This document shows positions 55,191 through 64,000 of a stretch of DNA of 64,000 nucleotides, one piece after another. Positions within the stretch are counted from its first letter, which is position 1; each line of letters opens with the position of its first letter. Origin of the DNA: Endomicrobium sp. GTDB taxonomy: Bacteria; Elusimicrobiota; Endomicrobiia; Endomicrobiales; Endomicrobiaceae. The notes below the pieces were generated by a model. That model was given only the letters and a program-made list of their open reading frames with translations. It was not told the origin of the DNA and did no database searches. The stretch spans positions 62,001-126,000 of the forward strand of contig JAISJB010000001.1 of NCBI GenBank assembly GCA_031261715.1. The letters run 5' to 3'. Made by a program: the position numbers and the translations under genes.

Positions 55191-56078
55191 TTAATATTGT
55201 CTATTTTTTATATAATCTATTATTTGTATAAATATATCTGCTTTTGCACCAAAGTATGATATTGCTTTTTTAGCTTTTATCATATATTTATTAATATTAT
55301 TATCTATTTCTTGTTTATTGTAAAGTGACAATACTGTTAATCTATTATTGTAAATATCACTACCTAATTTACCCAAAATTTGCTTATTAGCATATAAATC
55401 AAGAATATCATCAATTGTTTGAAAGATCATGCCAGCGTACACACCATAAACTTCAAGAGCCTTAATGCTTTTAGCATCTGCTCCAGCTAAAATTGCACCT
55501 ATTTTTAAACTTGCAATAATTAATGATGATGTTTTATTTCTTTGTATAAACTGTAATTTTTTTTTTAATATAGGTTTATGGTCTTTACAATTATTATATC
55601 TTATATCATCCACTTGTCCTGCTATCATAGCTTTATAACCACTATATTCTGAAAGTATTTTTATGGCATGAACTATATTACTTTTACTACTTTTTACTTT
55701 TGTTAGTAAATTAAAAGCATCTGTTAGTAATGCATCTCCACATAATATAGCTATTGCTTCTCCAAATTTTTTATGATTAGCTAATTTACCTCTACGTAAT
55801 GTATCATTATCTATGGCTGGTAAATCATCATGTACTAACGAATAAGTATGTAAATATTCTACAGCACAAGCTGCCTGAATTACATTATCAGATCGTAATC
55901 CAAAAAGATTACTTGCTAGCAGTACAAGAATTGGTCTTAAACGTTTACCACCTGCTAATACACTATAGCGCATACTTTGTGCTATAATGGATTTACCTTT
56001 TGGTAAAAAAGTTTTCAGTGCAGTATTGATATATATAATTTGTTTGTCCAAATATTTTTGTAAGTTGTTATATAACAT
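55191..56078 (-). CDS. ispA: Polyprenyl synthetase (farnesyl/geranylgeranyl diphosphate synthase)
   Basis: IspA condenses IPP with allylic diphosphates. Both Asp-rich motifs are visible: LVHDDLPAIDND (first, DDxxxxD type) and FQTIDDILD (second). Also GGKRLRPILVLL and YNKQEID. The 295 residues are normal for the IspA group. Product length (C15 or C20) cannot be read. It supplies precursor for undecaprenyl carrier lipid. xseB, often next to it, is absent. Confidence 0.95.
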   Translation of the reverse strand: MLYNNLQKYLDKQIIYINTALKTFLPKGKSIIAQSMRYSVLAGGKRLRPILVLLASNLFGLRSDNVIQAACAVEYLHTYSLVHDDLPAIDNDTLRRGKLANHKKFGEAIAILCGDALLTDAFNLLTKVKSSKSNIVHAIKILSEYSGYKAMIAGQVDDIRYNNCKDHKPILKKKLQFIQRNKTSSLIIASLKIGAILAGADAKSIKALEVYGVYAGMIFQTIDDILDLYANKQILGKLGSDIYNNRLTVLSLYNKQEIDNNINKYMIKAKKAISYFGAKADIFIQIIDYIKNRQY

Positions 56079-56085
56079 ATTATTG

Positions 56086-57642
56086 TTACCTAGCTATATC
56101 TTGAGCTCTCAGTTCACGTATCACAGTTACTTTAATTTGTCCAGGATAATCTAATTCACATTCTATTCTCTTTGCTATTTTATGTGCTAATAATTGCGAT
56201 TGTACATCATCTATACAATCTGGTTTAACAAGAATTCTAACTTCTCTGCCAGCTTGTATTGCATATGCCATGAGGACTCCATGAAAACTTTTAGCTATTT
56301 CTTCAAGTTTTTCTAAACGTTTAACATAGTATTCAATAGACTCCATTCTAGCCCCTGGTCTAGAAGCAGAAATAGCATCTGCGGCAGCTATTACAAAAGC
56401 TTCAGGACTTTCAGGTTGAGCAAACCCTTCATGATGTGAAAGTATAGCATTGATCATTTTTTTAGATTCACCGTATTTACGAGCAATATCCGCAGAAATT
56501 TGATGGTGGCTACCATCTACTTCATGATTTACAGCTTTGCCTATATCATGCAACAATCCTCCTTTTTTGCAAAAATTTACATCTAGTCCTAATTCGTTAG
56601 CAATAATTTTTGCAATCCAAGTAACCTCTAATGTATGTTGCAATTGATTTTGACCATAAGAAGTACGATATTTTAATTTCCCAAGTAACTTAATAATGTC
56701 TGGATGAAGTCCTGATACACCTGCATTAAGAACAGCTTGTTCTCCTATATCTTTAATATGTTGTTCAATATCAATTTTAACTCTAGCAACAATTTCTTCA
56801 ATTCTCGTAGGATGAATTCTACCATCTGTTACTAATTTTTCTAAAGCAATACGTGCAATTTCTCTTCTTACTCCATCAAAAGATGAAATTGTTATTGTTT
56901 CAGGAGTATCATCTATTATCAAATCAACTCCTGTTATTTGTTCAAAAGCTCTTATATTTCTACCCTCTCTACCTATTACTCGACCTTTGACTTCGTCACT
57001 TGGAATACTGACACTAGAAGTTACATTGTCCATTGTATATTCTGCTGAAATTCGTTGTATTGCAATAGCTAATATTTCTTTAGATTGTCTATCAGCAAGT
57101 TCACGAGTTTCTTGTTCTAAACGTTGTGTTAAAACCGTTAATTCTTGTTTCATTTTATTTTTTGTCTCATTTATAATGAGATGTTTTGCTTCTTCAATAC
57201 TCATACAAGCAATGTTTTCAAGAGTTATCTGTTGCTGGTGCTTAATTTTGTCAATATCTATAAGTTTACTTGAAATTTGTTCGTCTTTAAAATTAATATT
57301 TTTTTCTTTTATAGTAAAATCTTTCTCTTTATTATCTAGTAAATTAATTTTTTTATCTAAGTGTTCCTCACGTTGATTAAGTCTATTCTCTAGAATTTGA
57401 ATGCGATGTTTTCTTTCTTTAATTTCATTTTCACATTCTTTTCTCTCTTTATCTACAATATTTTTAGCTTCTAATAGTGATTCTTTGACCTTAGTTTCTG
57501 ATATTAATTTTGCTTCTTTTATAATTTGTTCTGCTATTTGCTCTATAGATTTAGCATTTATCTTGGCATATATAAGACGCGTACAATAACCTATACAAAA
57601 TGATACCAAAATGATTATTCCAATTATCATAAAATTTAACAT
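56086..57642 (-). CDS. rny: Ribonuclease Y
   Basis: Membrane-anchored endoribonuclease initiating mRNA decay. An N-terminal transmembrane segment (about residues 3-22) and a long coiled coil (about 30-200) come first. A KH domain follows with [19 protein letters not shown], and then the HD domain with [11 protein letters not shown] and the second His segment [10 protein letters not shown]. The 518 residues are normal. Local GC is higher than in neighbours, which suggests strong constraint. It indicates RNase Y-based, not RNase E-based, RNA turnover. Confidence 0.97.
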   Translation of the reverse strand: MLNFMIIGIIILVSFCIGYCTRLIYAKINAKSIEQIAEQIIKEAKLISETKVKESLLEAKNIVDKERKECENEIKERKHRIQILENRLNQREEHLDKKINLLDNKEKDFTIKEKNINFKDEQISSKLIDIDKIKHQQQITLENIACMSIEEAKHLIINETKNKMKQELTVLTQRLEQETRELADRQSKEILAIAIQRISAEYTMDNVTSSVSIPSDEVKGRVIGREGRNIRAFEQITGVDLIIDDTPETITISSFDGVRREIARIALEKLVTDGRIHPTRIEEIVARVKIDIEQHIKDIGEQAVLNAGVSGLHPDIIKLLGKLKYRTSYGQNQLQHTLEVTWIAKIIANELGLDVNFCKKGGLLHDIGKAVNHEVDGSHHQISADIARKYGESKKMINAILSHHEGFAQPESPEAFVIAAADAISASRPGARMESIEYYVKRLEKLEEIAKSFHGVLMAYAIQAGREVRILVKPDCIDDVQSQLLAHKIAKRIECELDYPGQIKVTVIRELRAQDIAR

Positions 57643-57646
57643 TTAA

Positions 57647-58246
57647 CTACTCCTTAACTTTTCTACTAACTTTTATGATTTGTCTCTCAGTAATAATTGT
57701 TCCTACTGATAAATCGTATTGATCTATAGGAATTTTTCTAATAATTTGGAAATTATAACTAATACCTACAATCTTGTTTTGTGGCACATCCTGTAGCCAT
57801 CTATCATAGTACCCTTTACCATAACCTATTCTATAACCATAAATATCAAAGGCTACTCCTGGGACAAAAATTAGATCTATATTTTTTTTAGGAATAATAT
57901 TATTTATCGTTAAATTAGGTTGTCGTATCCCATAAACTGCTTTAGTAGTATCTGATATGATATTTAGAATTTGTACAGCTTCCATAGTATTAGTTATTTT
58001 ATTGGTTATAACAGGAAGTACAACAATTTTATTTTGCATACAAGCAAATTCTATCATATAGTCCATCATAACTTCAGAACCATAAGATAAATAAAACATT
58101 ACTATTTTAGATTTTTGATATTTTTTAAATTGTTTTATAGCATTTACAATTTGATAACTAAATATAGAATAATAATATGATGGCATATTATTTCTTAAAT
58201 ATAAAAAATAATTTCTTAATTTATTTTTTTGTTGGGCTATATTCAT
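57647..58246 (-). CDS. ygfA: 5-formyltetrahydrofolate cyclo-ligase
   Basis: The enzyme converts 5-formyl-THF to methenyl-THF using ATP. Seen: KNKLRNYFLYLRN at the N-terminus, IDLIFVPGVAFDIYGYRIG and the hallmark GYGKGYYDRWL, followed by GISYNFQII. The 199 residues are normal. It lies between rny and thrS with gaps of 4 and 14 bases. Confidence 0.94.
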   Translation of the reverse strand: MNIAQQKNKLRNYFLYLRNNMPSYYYSIFSYQIVNAIKQFKKYQKSKIVMFYLSYGSEVMMDYMIEFACMQNKIVVLPVITNKITNTMEAVQILNIISDTTKAVYGIRQPNLTINNIIPKKNIDLIFVPGVAFDIYGYRIGYGKGYYDRWLQDVPQNKIVGISYNFQIIRKIPIDQYDLSVGTIITERQIIKVSRKVKE

Positions 58247-58260
58247 AATATTATATATAT

Positions 58261-60000
58261 TTAGACTTTATTGTATATTTCAGTTTTTAACATATCAATA
58301 AAATTATTAATAGTCATAGTTCCTAAGTTAGTGTTATCTTTTGTTCGTCTTACTGAAATTAAACTTAAATTTTGTTCATTCTTACCAATGACTATTACAT
58401 AAGGAATTTTTTGGTGAATGCTATCTCTAATCTTATGTCCAATTGTAAAATTGTTGTCATTAAACATAACTCTAATATTGTTATTTTTTAATATTTTTAA
58501 TATTGTTTCGCAATAATCTTTTTGTTCCTGATTAATAGTTAAAATTGCTACTTGTATAGGTGATAGCCAAAGTGGAAGTTTTCCTTCATAATGCTCTAAA
58601 AGTATACCTATAAAACGCTCTATTGAGCCCATTAAAGCTCTATGTATCATATAAGGTCTTTGTTTATTGCCATGTTTATCAATGTAATAAATATCAAATC
58701 TTTCTGGTAGATTAAAATCAACTTGTATAGTTGAACATTGCCATAGTCTACCAATAGCATCTTTTATTTTGATGTCTATTTTAGGCCCGTAAAATGCTCC
58801 TCCACCTTGATCTATTTCATATTTACACATTATTTTATGCAATACACGTTCTATTGAAGCTTGTGCTATATCCCAATCTTGCAATTTCCCTACATAATTT
58901 TTTTCAGGTTTAGTAGCAAGATAAATTTTATATTCTTTAAAACCAAATGTTGTTAAACAATCAATTGCCATCTTAAATGTTTTAAGAATTTCATTTTCAA
59001 GTTCATGTGGAGAAACAATAACATGACCATCATCTTGAGTAAAACCTCTGACTCTTAGTAAACCATATAATACTCCTGACTTTTCAAACCTATAAACTGT
59101 TCCTAGCTCTGCATATCTGACAGGTAAATCTCTATATGAATGTAGTCTAGTTTTATATATAGCTAAATGCATAGGACAATTCATAGGTTTAATTCTATAT
59201 GGATTACCTTCTATTTGCATTGGTGCAAACATATATTCAGAATAGGTTTGTAAATGTCCACTAATGCTAAAAAGTTTATCACTTGTAATATGAGGGGTAG
59301 ATATAAGTTCATATGAATTACAAGTATGAAGTTTTTCCCAATAATTTTCTATTATTTTTTTTAAGATAGTACCTTTTGGATGCCATAAAATTAAACCACC
59401 ACCTATGCTATCATCAATACTAAATAAATCTAAATTTTTGCCAAGAAGTCTATGGTCTCTTTTTTTTACTTCTATGAGATTGTTTAAATAGTCTGTTAAA
59501 CTTTGTTGAGTTAAAAATGCTGTTCCATAAATTCTTTGTAATTGTTCTCTTTTTTCATCTCCTCTCCAATAGGCACCAGCTACTGAAAGTAGCTTAAAGT
59601 ATTTAAGTTCTCCAGTAGAAGTTATGTGTGGCCCCTTACATAGATCTATGAAATTACCACATTGATATATGCTTAAATTATCGTTACCTGGTATTTGTGA
59701 TATTATTTCTAATTTATATTTTTCATTGTTGTTATTAAACTTTTCTATAACAATTTTTCTAGGTAAAGATAAATGAATAAAGGCATAATTTTTTTCTATA
59801 ATCTCTTTCATTTTACTTTCAATTTGTATTAAATCATGATTGGTTAATGCTCTTGTAATTTCAAAATCATAATAAAATCCGTTTTCAATTGAAGGCCCTA
59901 TTGCAAGTTTGCTATTAGGAAACAAATATTTAATAGCATAAGCCATTATGTGTGCTGCAGAATGTCGTAAAACATTGATATTTATATTGTTATTTTTCAT
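58261..60000 (-). CDS. thrS: Threonyl-tRNA synthetase lacking the N-terminal TGS domain
   Basis: A class II synthetase. The protein begins directly at the N2 editing domain: LRHSAAHIMAYAI near residue 12 and CKGPHITS supply the His/Cys editing residues, so editing is kept. The catalytic core has RIKPMNCPMHLAIY (zinc Cys), YRFEKSG (motif 2) and HRALMGSIERF (motif 3). The C-terminal anticodon domain is complete. At 579 residues it is about 60 shorter than E. coli ThrRS, matching loss of the TGS domain. The 39 bases to pheT leave no room for it. Confidence 0.96.
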   Translation of the reverse strand: MKNNNININVLRHSAAHIMAYAIKYLFPNSKLAIGPSIENGFYYDFEITRALTNHDLIQIESKMKEIIEKNYAFIHLSLPRKIVIEKFNNNNEKYKLEIISQIPGNDNLSIYQCGNFIDLCKGPHITSTGELKYFKLLSVAGAYWRGDEKREQLQRIYGTAFLTQQSLTDYLNNLIEVKKRDHRLLGKNLDLFSIDDSIGGGLILWHPKGTILKKIIENYWEKLHTCNSYELISTPHITSDKLFSISGHLQTYSEYMFAPMQIEGNPYRIKPMNCPMHLAIYKTRLHSYRDLPVRYAELGTVYRFEKSGVLYGLLRVRGFTQDDGHVIVSPHELENEILKTFKMAIDCLTTFGFKEYKIYLATKPEKNYVGKLQDWDIAQASIERVLHKIMCKYEIDQGGGAFYGPKIDIKIKDAIGRLWQCSTIQVDFNLPERFDIYYIDKHGNKQRPYMIHRALMGSIERFIGILLEHYEGKLPLWLSPIQVAILTINQEQKDYCETILKILKNNNIRVMFNDNNFTIGHKIRDSIHQKIPYVIVIGKNEQNLSLISVRRTKDNTNLGTMTINNFIDMLKTEIYNKV

Positions 60001-60039
60001 TTTAAAATTCCATTATGAATATTATATAAGAAACATTAA

Positions 60040-62427
60040 TCAAGATTGTCTTAATTTAATACCTAAATTATTATCTAATTTTTGTAATAAATTATGAACA
60101 TCTTCATCAACTTCCTTATTAGTTAGTGTTCTATTTTTATTTTGATATAACAATCTAATAGAATAACTAATTTTATTATTACCTAACAGTTTATTATTAG
60201 AATACACTGAAAAGATTGAGTATTGTTTCAAAATATTTCCAGTTTGAATAATATCGTTTATGACATTTTCTATTTCAAAAAATTTTAACGATTTATTAGC
60301 AACTATTGAAATATCTCTTTTTACAAACGGAAACTTTGAATATTGTTTATATCTTAATATCTGAGTCTTAGTACTATACTCTATTAAATCTGTATTTATT
60401 TCACAATAAAATATATCACCTTGTATATGATCATGTTGAGTTATAGATGGATCTAAGGTTCCAAAATGCCCAACAACCTTATTGTGATGAAAGATAGATA
60501 CCACTTGATCTGGATGATAATAACTTTTATGAATATTATTCTTTACAATATCAATATCTTTAAGTGGAAGAATATGTTTAATTATACCACCACAAAAATA
60601 AAAATCATATTTTGGTAATATATTTAAATCATTCCATTTCCACCATTCATTCCAAATTTTACCATACATTATAATTGCAAACTTTTTATTTTCACTATAT
60701 TTATTAAAAGTTTTACCATATTCAAACAACGATATACTATCAATTCCATGACTGATATTTGATAGTAAATTATTATACATAGATGGTAATAACGATGGTC
60801 TTAGTACCTCATTTTCTTTTGATATAGGATTAATTATTTTGTAAAAATAATCTAAGTGAAATTTATTTAAATCAGCAATCTCTGCAAAACTAGAATTTAA
60901 GACTTCATGAAATCCAAGACATTTTAATGTAATTCTCATATCTTTAACAATATCAGGTAAAAAAGATTTGTTTGCATTGATGTGATTGGGTTTCCTTTTT
61001 ATCATAGCATATGGGATATTATCATATCCATGTATTCTAGCTATCTCTTCTATTAGATCTATATTTTCTGTTATATCACTACGCCAAGATGGAATAATAC
61101 AAGTAATAGTGACACTATTTGTTAGTAATATTTTTATTCCTAAATATTTCAAGATTTGTAGGATATCATGTTTGTTAATATGATATCCTAACACACTATC
61201 AATTTTTTTTAAATTTAATAATATCTTAGTTTGTCTAAACTTTTTTCTTTTTATATCTACTTGTGATTCAATCTTTGCTCCTGTTATTTGAATAATAAGG
61301 TTTATTGCTCTCCATGAAGCAAAATCTATCATATTCCAATCTGTACCATTACGCTCAAATCTATACGAAGCTTGACTAGTAATATTAAATTTTTTTGATG
61401 TTTTTCTAATTGAAATAGCATCAAACATTGCACTTTCTAATAATATAGAGCTAGTTTTTTCAGTAACACTGGAATCCTTACCGCCAATTATTCCAGCTAT
61501 TGATAAAATATCTTTATTGCTTGATAGTACAATATCGTTGGCATCCAAGACATGTTGTTTATTCTCAATAGTTAAAATGGTTTCATTTGCTATAGCGTTC
61601 CTAATAATAATATTACTAGATTTGAAACTATTAATATCGAAAGCATGTAATGGTTGCCCAGTTTCAAGCATTACATAATTTGTTATATCAACAATATTGT
61701 TTATAGACCTTATATCAGATTTATTTAATATTTCTATAAGCCATTCTGGAGATCTTGAAATTTTAATACCAGATAATACAGTTCCTATATATCTATAACA
61801 AAGCTTTGATTGTATACATATATTTAGGCTCATATTATGTTTAGGCTTTATCATTTTTATATTGGGATACTTAATACTTTTATGTAGTTTAGCTCCTATT
61901 TCTCTTGCAAGGCCGATATAATTTAAACAATCTCCTCTATTTGATGGTATTTCAATATTAAGTAAGAAATCATTGTTGTCTATAACATTGCTGAAATCTA
62001 AACCAATTTTAGTACTAGCATCAAGAATTAAAATTCCATGTGATTTATTTACATCTAAACCAAGTTCGTATTTAGAACATATCATTCCTTCAGACAGTAT
62101 TCCTCTAATGACAATTGGTTTTACCTTCATTTTATTAACGATAGCCCCTATTTTAGCCAAAGGAACAATTTGACCAATCTTAATATTATTGGCTCCACAG
62201 ATTATTGAATAATCTTTGAGTCCATCACTTAATTTACATAATGATAATCTGTCAGCATTTGGGTGTTTGCTAATATTTACAATTTCAGCAGTTACAATAT
62301 TAGTATAATTATTATTTATTGACATAAATGTAGCTTCTAACCCAATAGAACTCATTAGTGCAACTAACTTATCAGGATTTATATTAAAATCAATAAATTT
62401 TTTTAGAAAGTTATAAGATATTTTCAT
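60040..62427 (-). CDS. pheT: Phenylalanyl-tRNA synthetase, beta subunit
   Basis: The large chain of heterotetrameric PheRS. Order: N-terminal tRNA-binding domain (VTAEIVNISKHPNADRLSLC), B3/B4 editing region with the LETGQPLHAFD segment, B5 domain, catalytic-like B6/B7, and C-terminal ferredoxin-like anticodon domain (KFPFVKRDISIV). The 795 residues are normal. It lies 10 bases after pheS. Confidence 0.97.
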   Translation of the reverse strand: MKISYNFLKKFIDFNINPDKLVALMSSIGLEATFMSINNNYTNIVTAEIVNISKHPNADRLSLCKLSDGLKDYSIICGANNIKIGQIVPLAKIGAIVNKMKVKPIVIRGILSEGMICSKYELGLDVNKSHGILILDASTKIGLDFSNVIDNNDFLLNIEIPSNRGDCLNYIGLAREIGAKLHKSIKYPNIKMIKPKHNMSLNICIQSKLCYRYIGTVLSGIKISRSPEWLIEILNKSDIRSINNIVDITNYVMLETGQPLHAFDINSFKSSNIIIRNAIANETILTIENKQHVLDANDIVLSSNKDILSIAGIIGGKDSSVTEKTSSILLESAMFDAISIRKTSKKFNITSQASYRFERNGTDWNMIDFASWRAINLIIQITGAKIESQVDIKRKKFRQTKILLNLKKIDSVLGYHINKHDILQILKYLGIKILLTNSVTITCIIPSWRSDITENIDLIEEIARIHGYDNIPYAMIKRKPNHINANKSFLPDIVKDMRITLKCLGFHEVLNSSFAEIADLNKFHLDYFYKIINPISKENEVLRPSLLPSMYNNLLSNISHGIDSISLFEYGKTFNKYSENKKFAIIMYGKIWNEWWKWNDLNILPKYDFYFCGGIIKHILPLKDIDIVKNNIHKSYYHPDQVVSIFHHNKVVGHFGTLDPSITQHDHIQGDIFYCEINTDLIEYSTKTQILRYKQYSKFPFVKRDISIVANKSLKFFEIENVINDIIQTGNILKQYSIFSVYSNNKLLGNNKISYSIRLLYQNKNRTLTNKEVDEDVHNLLQKLDNNLGIKLRQS

Positions 62428-62437
62428 AAACTATATT

Positions 62438-63481
62438 TTAAAATTGTTGTAAAAATGCTAAATCATTTGCATAAAATAAACGTATATCATCTATTTGGTA
62501 CTTTATCATTGCTATTCTTTCAATACCTATACCAAAAGCATACCCTTTATACTTGTATGTATCATAATTAACAGATTTAAATACATTTGGATGTACCATA
62601 CCACAACCTAAAATTTCAATCCATCCTGAATTACTGCATACACTACAACATTTAGTATTGTCACAAAAATAACATTGAATATCAACTTCAGCTGATGGTT
62701 CTGTAAATTGAAAATATGACGGTCTAAAACGAATCTTTAAGTCACGTTCAAAAAACTTATGAACAAAATATTTAATAATAGTTTTAAGATCTACAAATGT
62801 CACATATTTATTTACTACAAGCCCTTCAATTTGATGAAAAGTTGATGAATGAGAGGTATTTTGGGTTTCATTCCTATAAACTCTACCAGGAACAATAATT
62901 TGTATTGGAGGTGACTGTTCTTCCATAACATGTATCTGAGCTGCTGATGTATGAGTTCGGAGAAGTTTTGTTTTCATTTCATCTATATAAAATGTATCTT
63001 GTATATCTCTTGCTGGATGATATTGTGGAATATTTAAAGCTTCAAAGTTGTACCAATCATTTTCTATATCATTTCCCTCAAAAATAGAAAACCCTAACAA
63101 TTTAAAAATAGTAATAATATCTTCCATAGTACTTATAATAGGATGAAAACTTCCTCTTGAAAATGGGAAATATAAAGATGTAGTTGAACAATCAATTTGT
63201 TTAGTATTGTATTTATTGTTAACATTATTTAATAAAATTTCTTGTCTTTTACTTATGATTACATTTTTTATGTGATTTTTAGCTTGATTTGCTGTTAAAG
63301 CTATTTCTTTTCTTTGATCAATTGGATACTTGACTAATGCCCGTATAATTTTAGATAATTTGCTTTTTTTACCAAGATATTCACTTGAAATTTTATTAAG
63401 TAATGTTATATTTTGACTATTTTCTATTTTTGTATAAGCTTCTGAAATTATTTGCTCAATCTCTATAATATCATTCTTCAT
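62438..63481 (-). CDS. pheS: Phenylalanyl-tRNA synthetase, alpha subunit
   Basis: The catalytic chain of PheRS. An N-terminal coiled coil is followed by the class II core: RGSFHPIISTMEDI, FEALNIPQYHPARD, LLRTHTSAAQI and the last motif GIGIERIAMIKYQI. A CxxC-CxxC-like loop (CYFCDNTKCCSVC) precedes WIEILGCGMVHP, as in many PheS proteins outside gammaproteobacteria. The 347 residues are normal. It follows rplT by 29 bases. Confidence 0.98.
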   Translation of the reverse strand: MKNDIIEIEQIISEAYTKIENSQNITLLNKISSEYLGKKSKLSKIIRALVKYPIDQRKEIALTANQAKNHIKNVIISKRQEILLNNVNNKYNTKQIDCSTTSLYFPFSRGSFHPIISTMEDIITIFKLLGFSIFEGNDIENDWYNFEALNIPQYHPARDIQDTFYIDEMKTKLLRTHTSAAQIHVMEEQSPPIQIIVPGRVYRNETQNTSHSSTFHQIEGLVVNKYVTFVDLKTIIKYFVHKFFERDLKIRFRPSYFQFTEPSAEVDIQCYFCDNTKCCSVCSNSGWIEILGCGMVHPNVFKSVNYDTYKYKGYAFGIGIERIAMIKYQIDDIRLFYANDLAFLQQF

Positions 63482-63510
63482 TAATTATATTTATTCCTCA
63501 TCATCTAACT

Positions 63511-63867
63511 TTATTGTACTATTGAGCTTTTAGAAATATTAATTAATTGTTTAAAAGTAGTATTATCTAATACTGCAATGTCTGATAATAACTTTCTATT
63601 GAGTTTAATATTAGCCACTTTAAGTCCTAAAATAAATGAACTATATGACATGTTAAATTGTCGACTTGCTGCGTTAATACGTATTATCCATAAAGTCTTA
63701 AAATTAGCTTTTCTATCCTTTCTACCTATATAGGAATAAGCAAGAGATTTTGCTACTTGTTGTTTAACGATTCTCCAACGGTTTTTTTTAGAAGCATAGG
63801 ACCCTTTAGCAAATCTAAATACTTTCTTTTTTCTTTGTCTTGTATATACAGCACTCTTTACACGCAT
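63511..63867 (-). CDS. rplT: 50S ribosomal protein L20
   Basis: L20 is essential for early 50S assembly. Highly conserved: MRVKSAVYTRQRKKKVFR, GSYASKKNRWRIVKQ, YIGRKDRKANFKTLWI and INAASRQFNMSYS. The 118 residues are normal. An AAGGAG ribosome site lies about 9 bases before the ATG. It lies between rpmI and pheS, the usual infC-rpmI-rplT arrangement. Confidence 0.98.
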   Translation of the reverse strand: MRVKSAVYTRQRKKKVFRFAKGSYASKKNRWRIVKQQVAKSLAYSYIGRKDRKANFKTLWIIRINAASRQFNMSYSSFILGLKVANIKLNRKLLSDIAVLDNTTFKQLINISKSSIVQ

Positions 63868-63917
63868 TATTTTATAAAACTCCTTAAATCAAAAAAAAAG
63901 AATAATAAGATAAAACT

Positions 63918-64000
63918 TTAGAATTTATATGGCATCATAACTTTTATTGCTTTTGTATTTGATTTTGATAATATAATAGATTTTCTAGAAATTCTGTTTT
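63918..64000 (-). CDS. rpmI: 50S ribosomal protein L35, C-terminal end (5' part outside window)
   Basis: On the minus strand the frame entering from the right edge reads NRISRKSIILSKSNTKA, then IKVMMPYKF, and stops at 63918-63920. This matches the C-terminus of L35 (RKS, LSKSDTKRIK and the final MLPY-type end). Position upstream of rplT is canonical. infC would be expected further upstream, outside the window. Confidence 0.9.
   Translation of the reverse strand, partial: NRISRKSIILSKSNTKAIKVMMPYKF

Noticed and set aside
56987-57376. 129-codon open frame on the plus strand opposite rny
   Set aside because: It mirrors the RNase Y coiled coil, whose Glu/Lys codons give Ser/Phe-rich antisense sequence. 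There is no start signal.

Overview
The window is 64 kb of a very AT-rich, tightly packed bacterial chromosome. Nearly every base is coding or structural RNA. Neighbouring genes often overlap by a few bases, including convergent pairs. No transposase, integrase, phage gene or CRISPR array was seen. This is the look of a reduced, host-associated genome under strong AT drift. The gene set points to a peptidoglycan-containing and probably diderm anaerobe or microaerobe: FtsA/FtsZ/FtsQ, MurB/MurC, an LptE-like protein, a SurA/PpiC-type chaperone, two extracytoplasmic wall enzymes (M23 peptidase, SpoIID/LytB), rubrerythrin, and an acyl-CoA dehydrogenase with ETF. LL-diaminopimelate aminotransferase, RNase Y, YqeK and a LytR_C-domain protein exclude the usual gammaproteobacterial insect symbionts. 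I cannot name the phylum from the sequence alone. Elusimicrobia-, Desulfobacterota- or Negativicutes-like lineages are possibilities only.

Layout. 1-2066 (+): 3' end of an acyl-CoA dehydrogenase gene and etfBA. 2063-3259 (-): M23 peptidase. 3318-8332 (+): DUF1015 protein, hisG, gltX and a large unrecognised membrane-anchored protein, closed by a perfect bidirectional terminator. 8377-17733 (-): glyQ-glyS-cobO-btuF-btuC-btuD-tyrS-spoIID-asd, with cobalamin uptake and adenosylation placed between tRNA synthetases. 17983-18742 (+): tadA running into the tmRNA gene. 18898-32355 (-): nspC-CANSDH-lysA-dapF-dapA-dapB-dapL-murC-murB-ftsQ-ftsA-ftsZ-plsC, joining spermidine, lysine/DAP, wall-precursor and division genes. 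32473-33171 (+): PAP2 phosphatase. 33159-42381 (-): gap-pgk-rubrerythrin-pgi-nusB-ligA-purH-lipA. 42496-44888 (+): ychF, a PpiC/SurA-like gene, tRNA-Gln. 44895-45731 (-): nadK. 45801-47870 (+): thiL-tsaE-tsaB. 47878-50022 (-): nadD-yqeK-LytR_C protein. 50112-50414 (+): rpsT. 50419-64000 (-): rpmI-rplT-pheS-pheT-thrS-ygfA-rny-ispA-tlyA-leuS-lptE-holA.

How the genes work together. Asd supplies aspartate semialdehyde to two uses encoded here: DapA to DapF and LysA for meso-DAP and lysine, and the CANSDH/NspC route to spermidine. Meso-DAP feeds the MurB/MurC pathway used by the co-encoded division proteins. Gap, Pgk and Pgi are the sugar-phosphate core. BtuCDF with CobO imports cobalamin and converts it to the coenzyme form, implying a B12-dependent enzyme elsewhere.

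Most unusual points. (1) A 469-residue unrecognised protein with markedly higher GC than its surroundings in parts. (2) A tadA reading frame that ends inside the tmRNA gene. (3) Consensus promoters lying only a few bases before start codons that lack a Shine-Dalgarno, suggesting leaderless mRNAs. (4) Domain loss in essential enzymes: ThrRS without TGS, LigA without BRCT.
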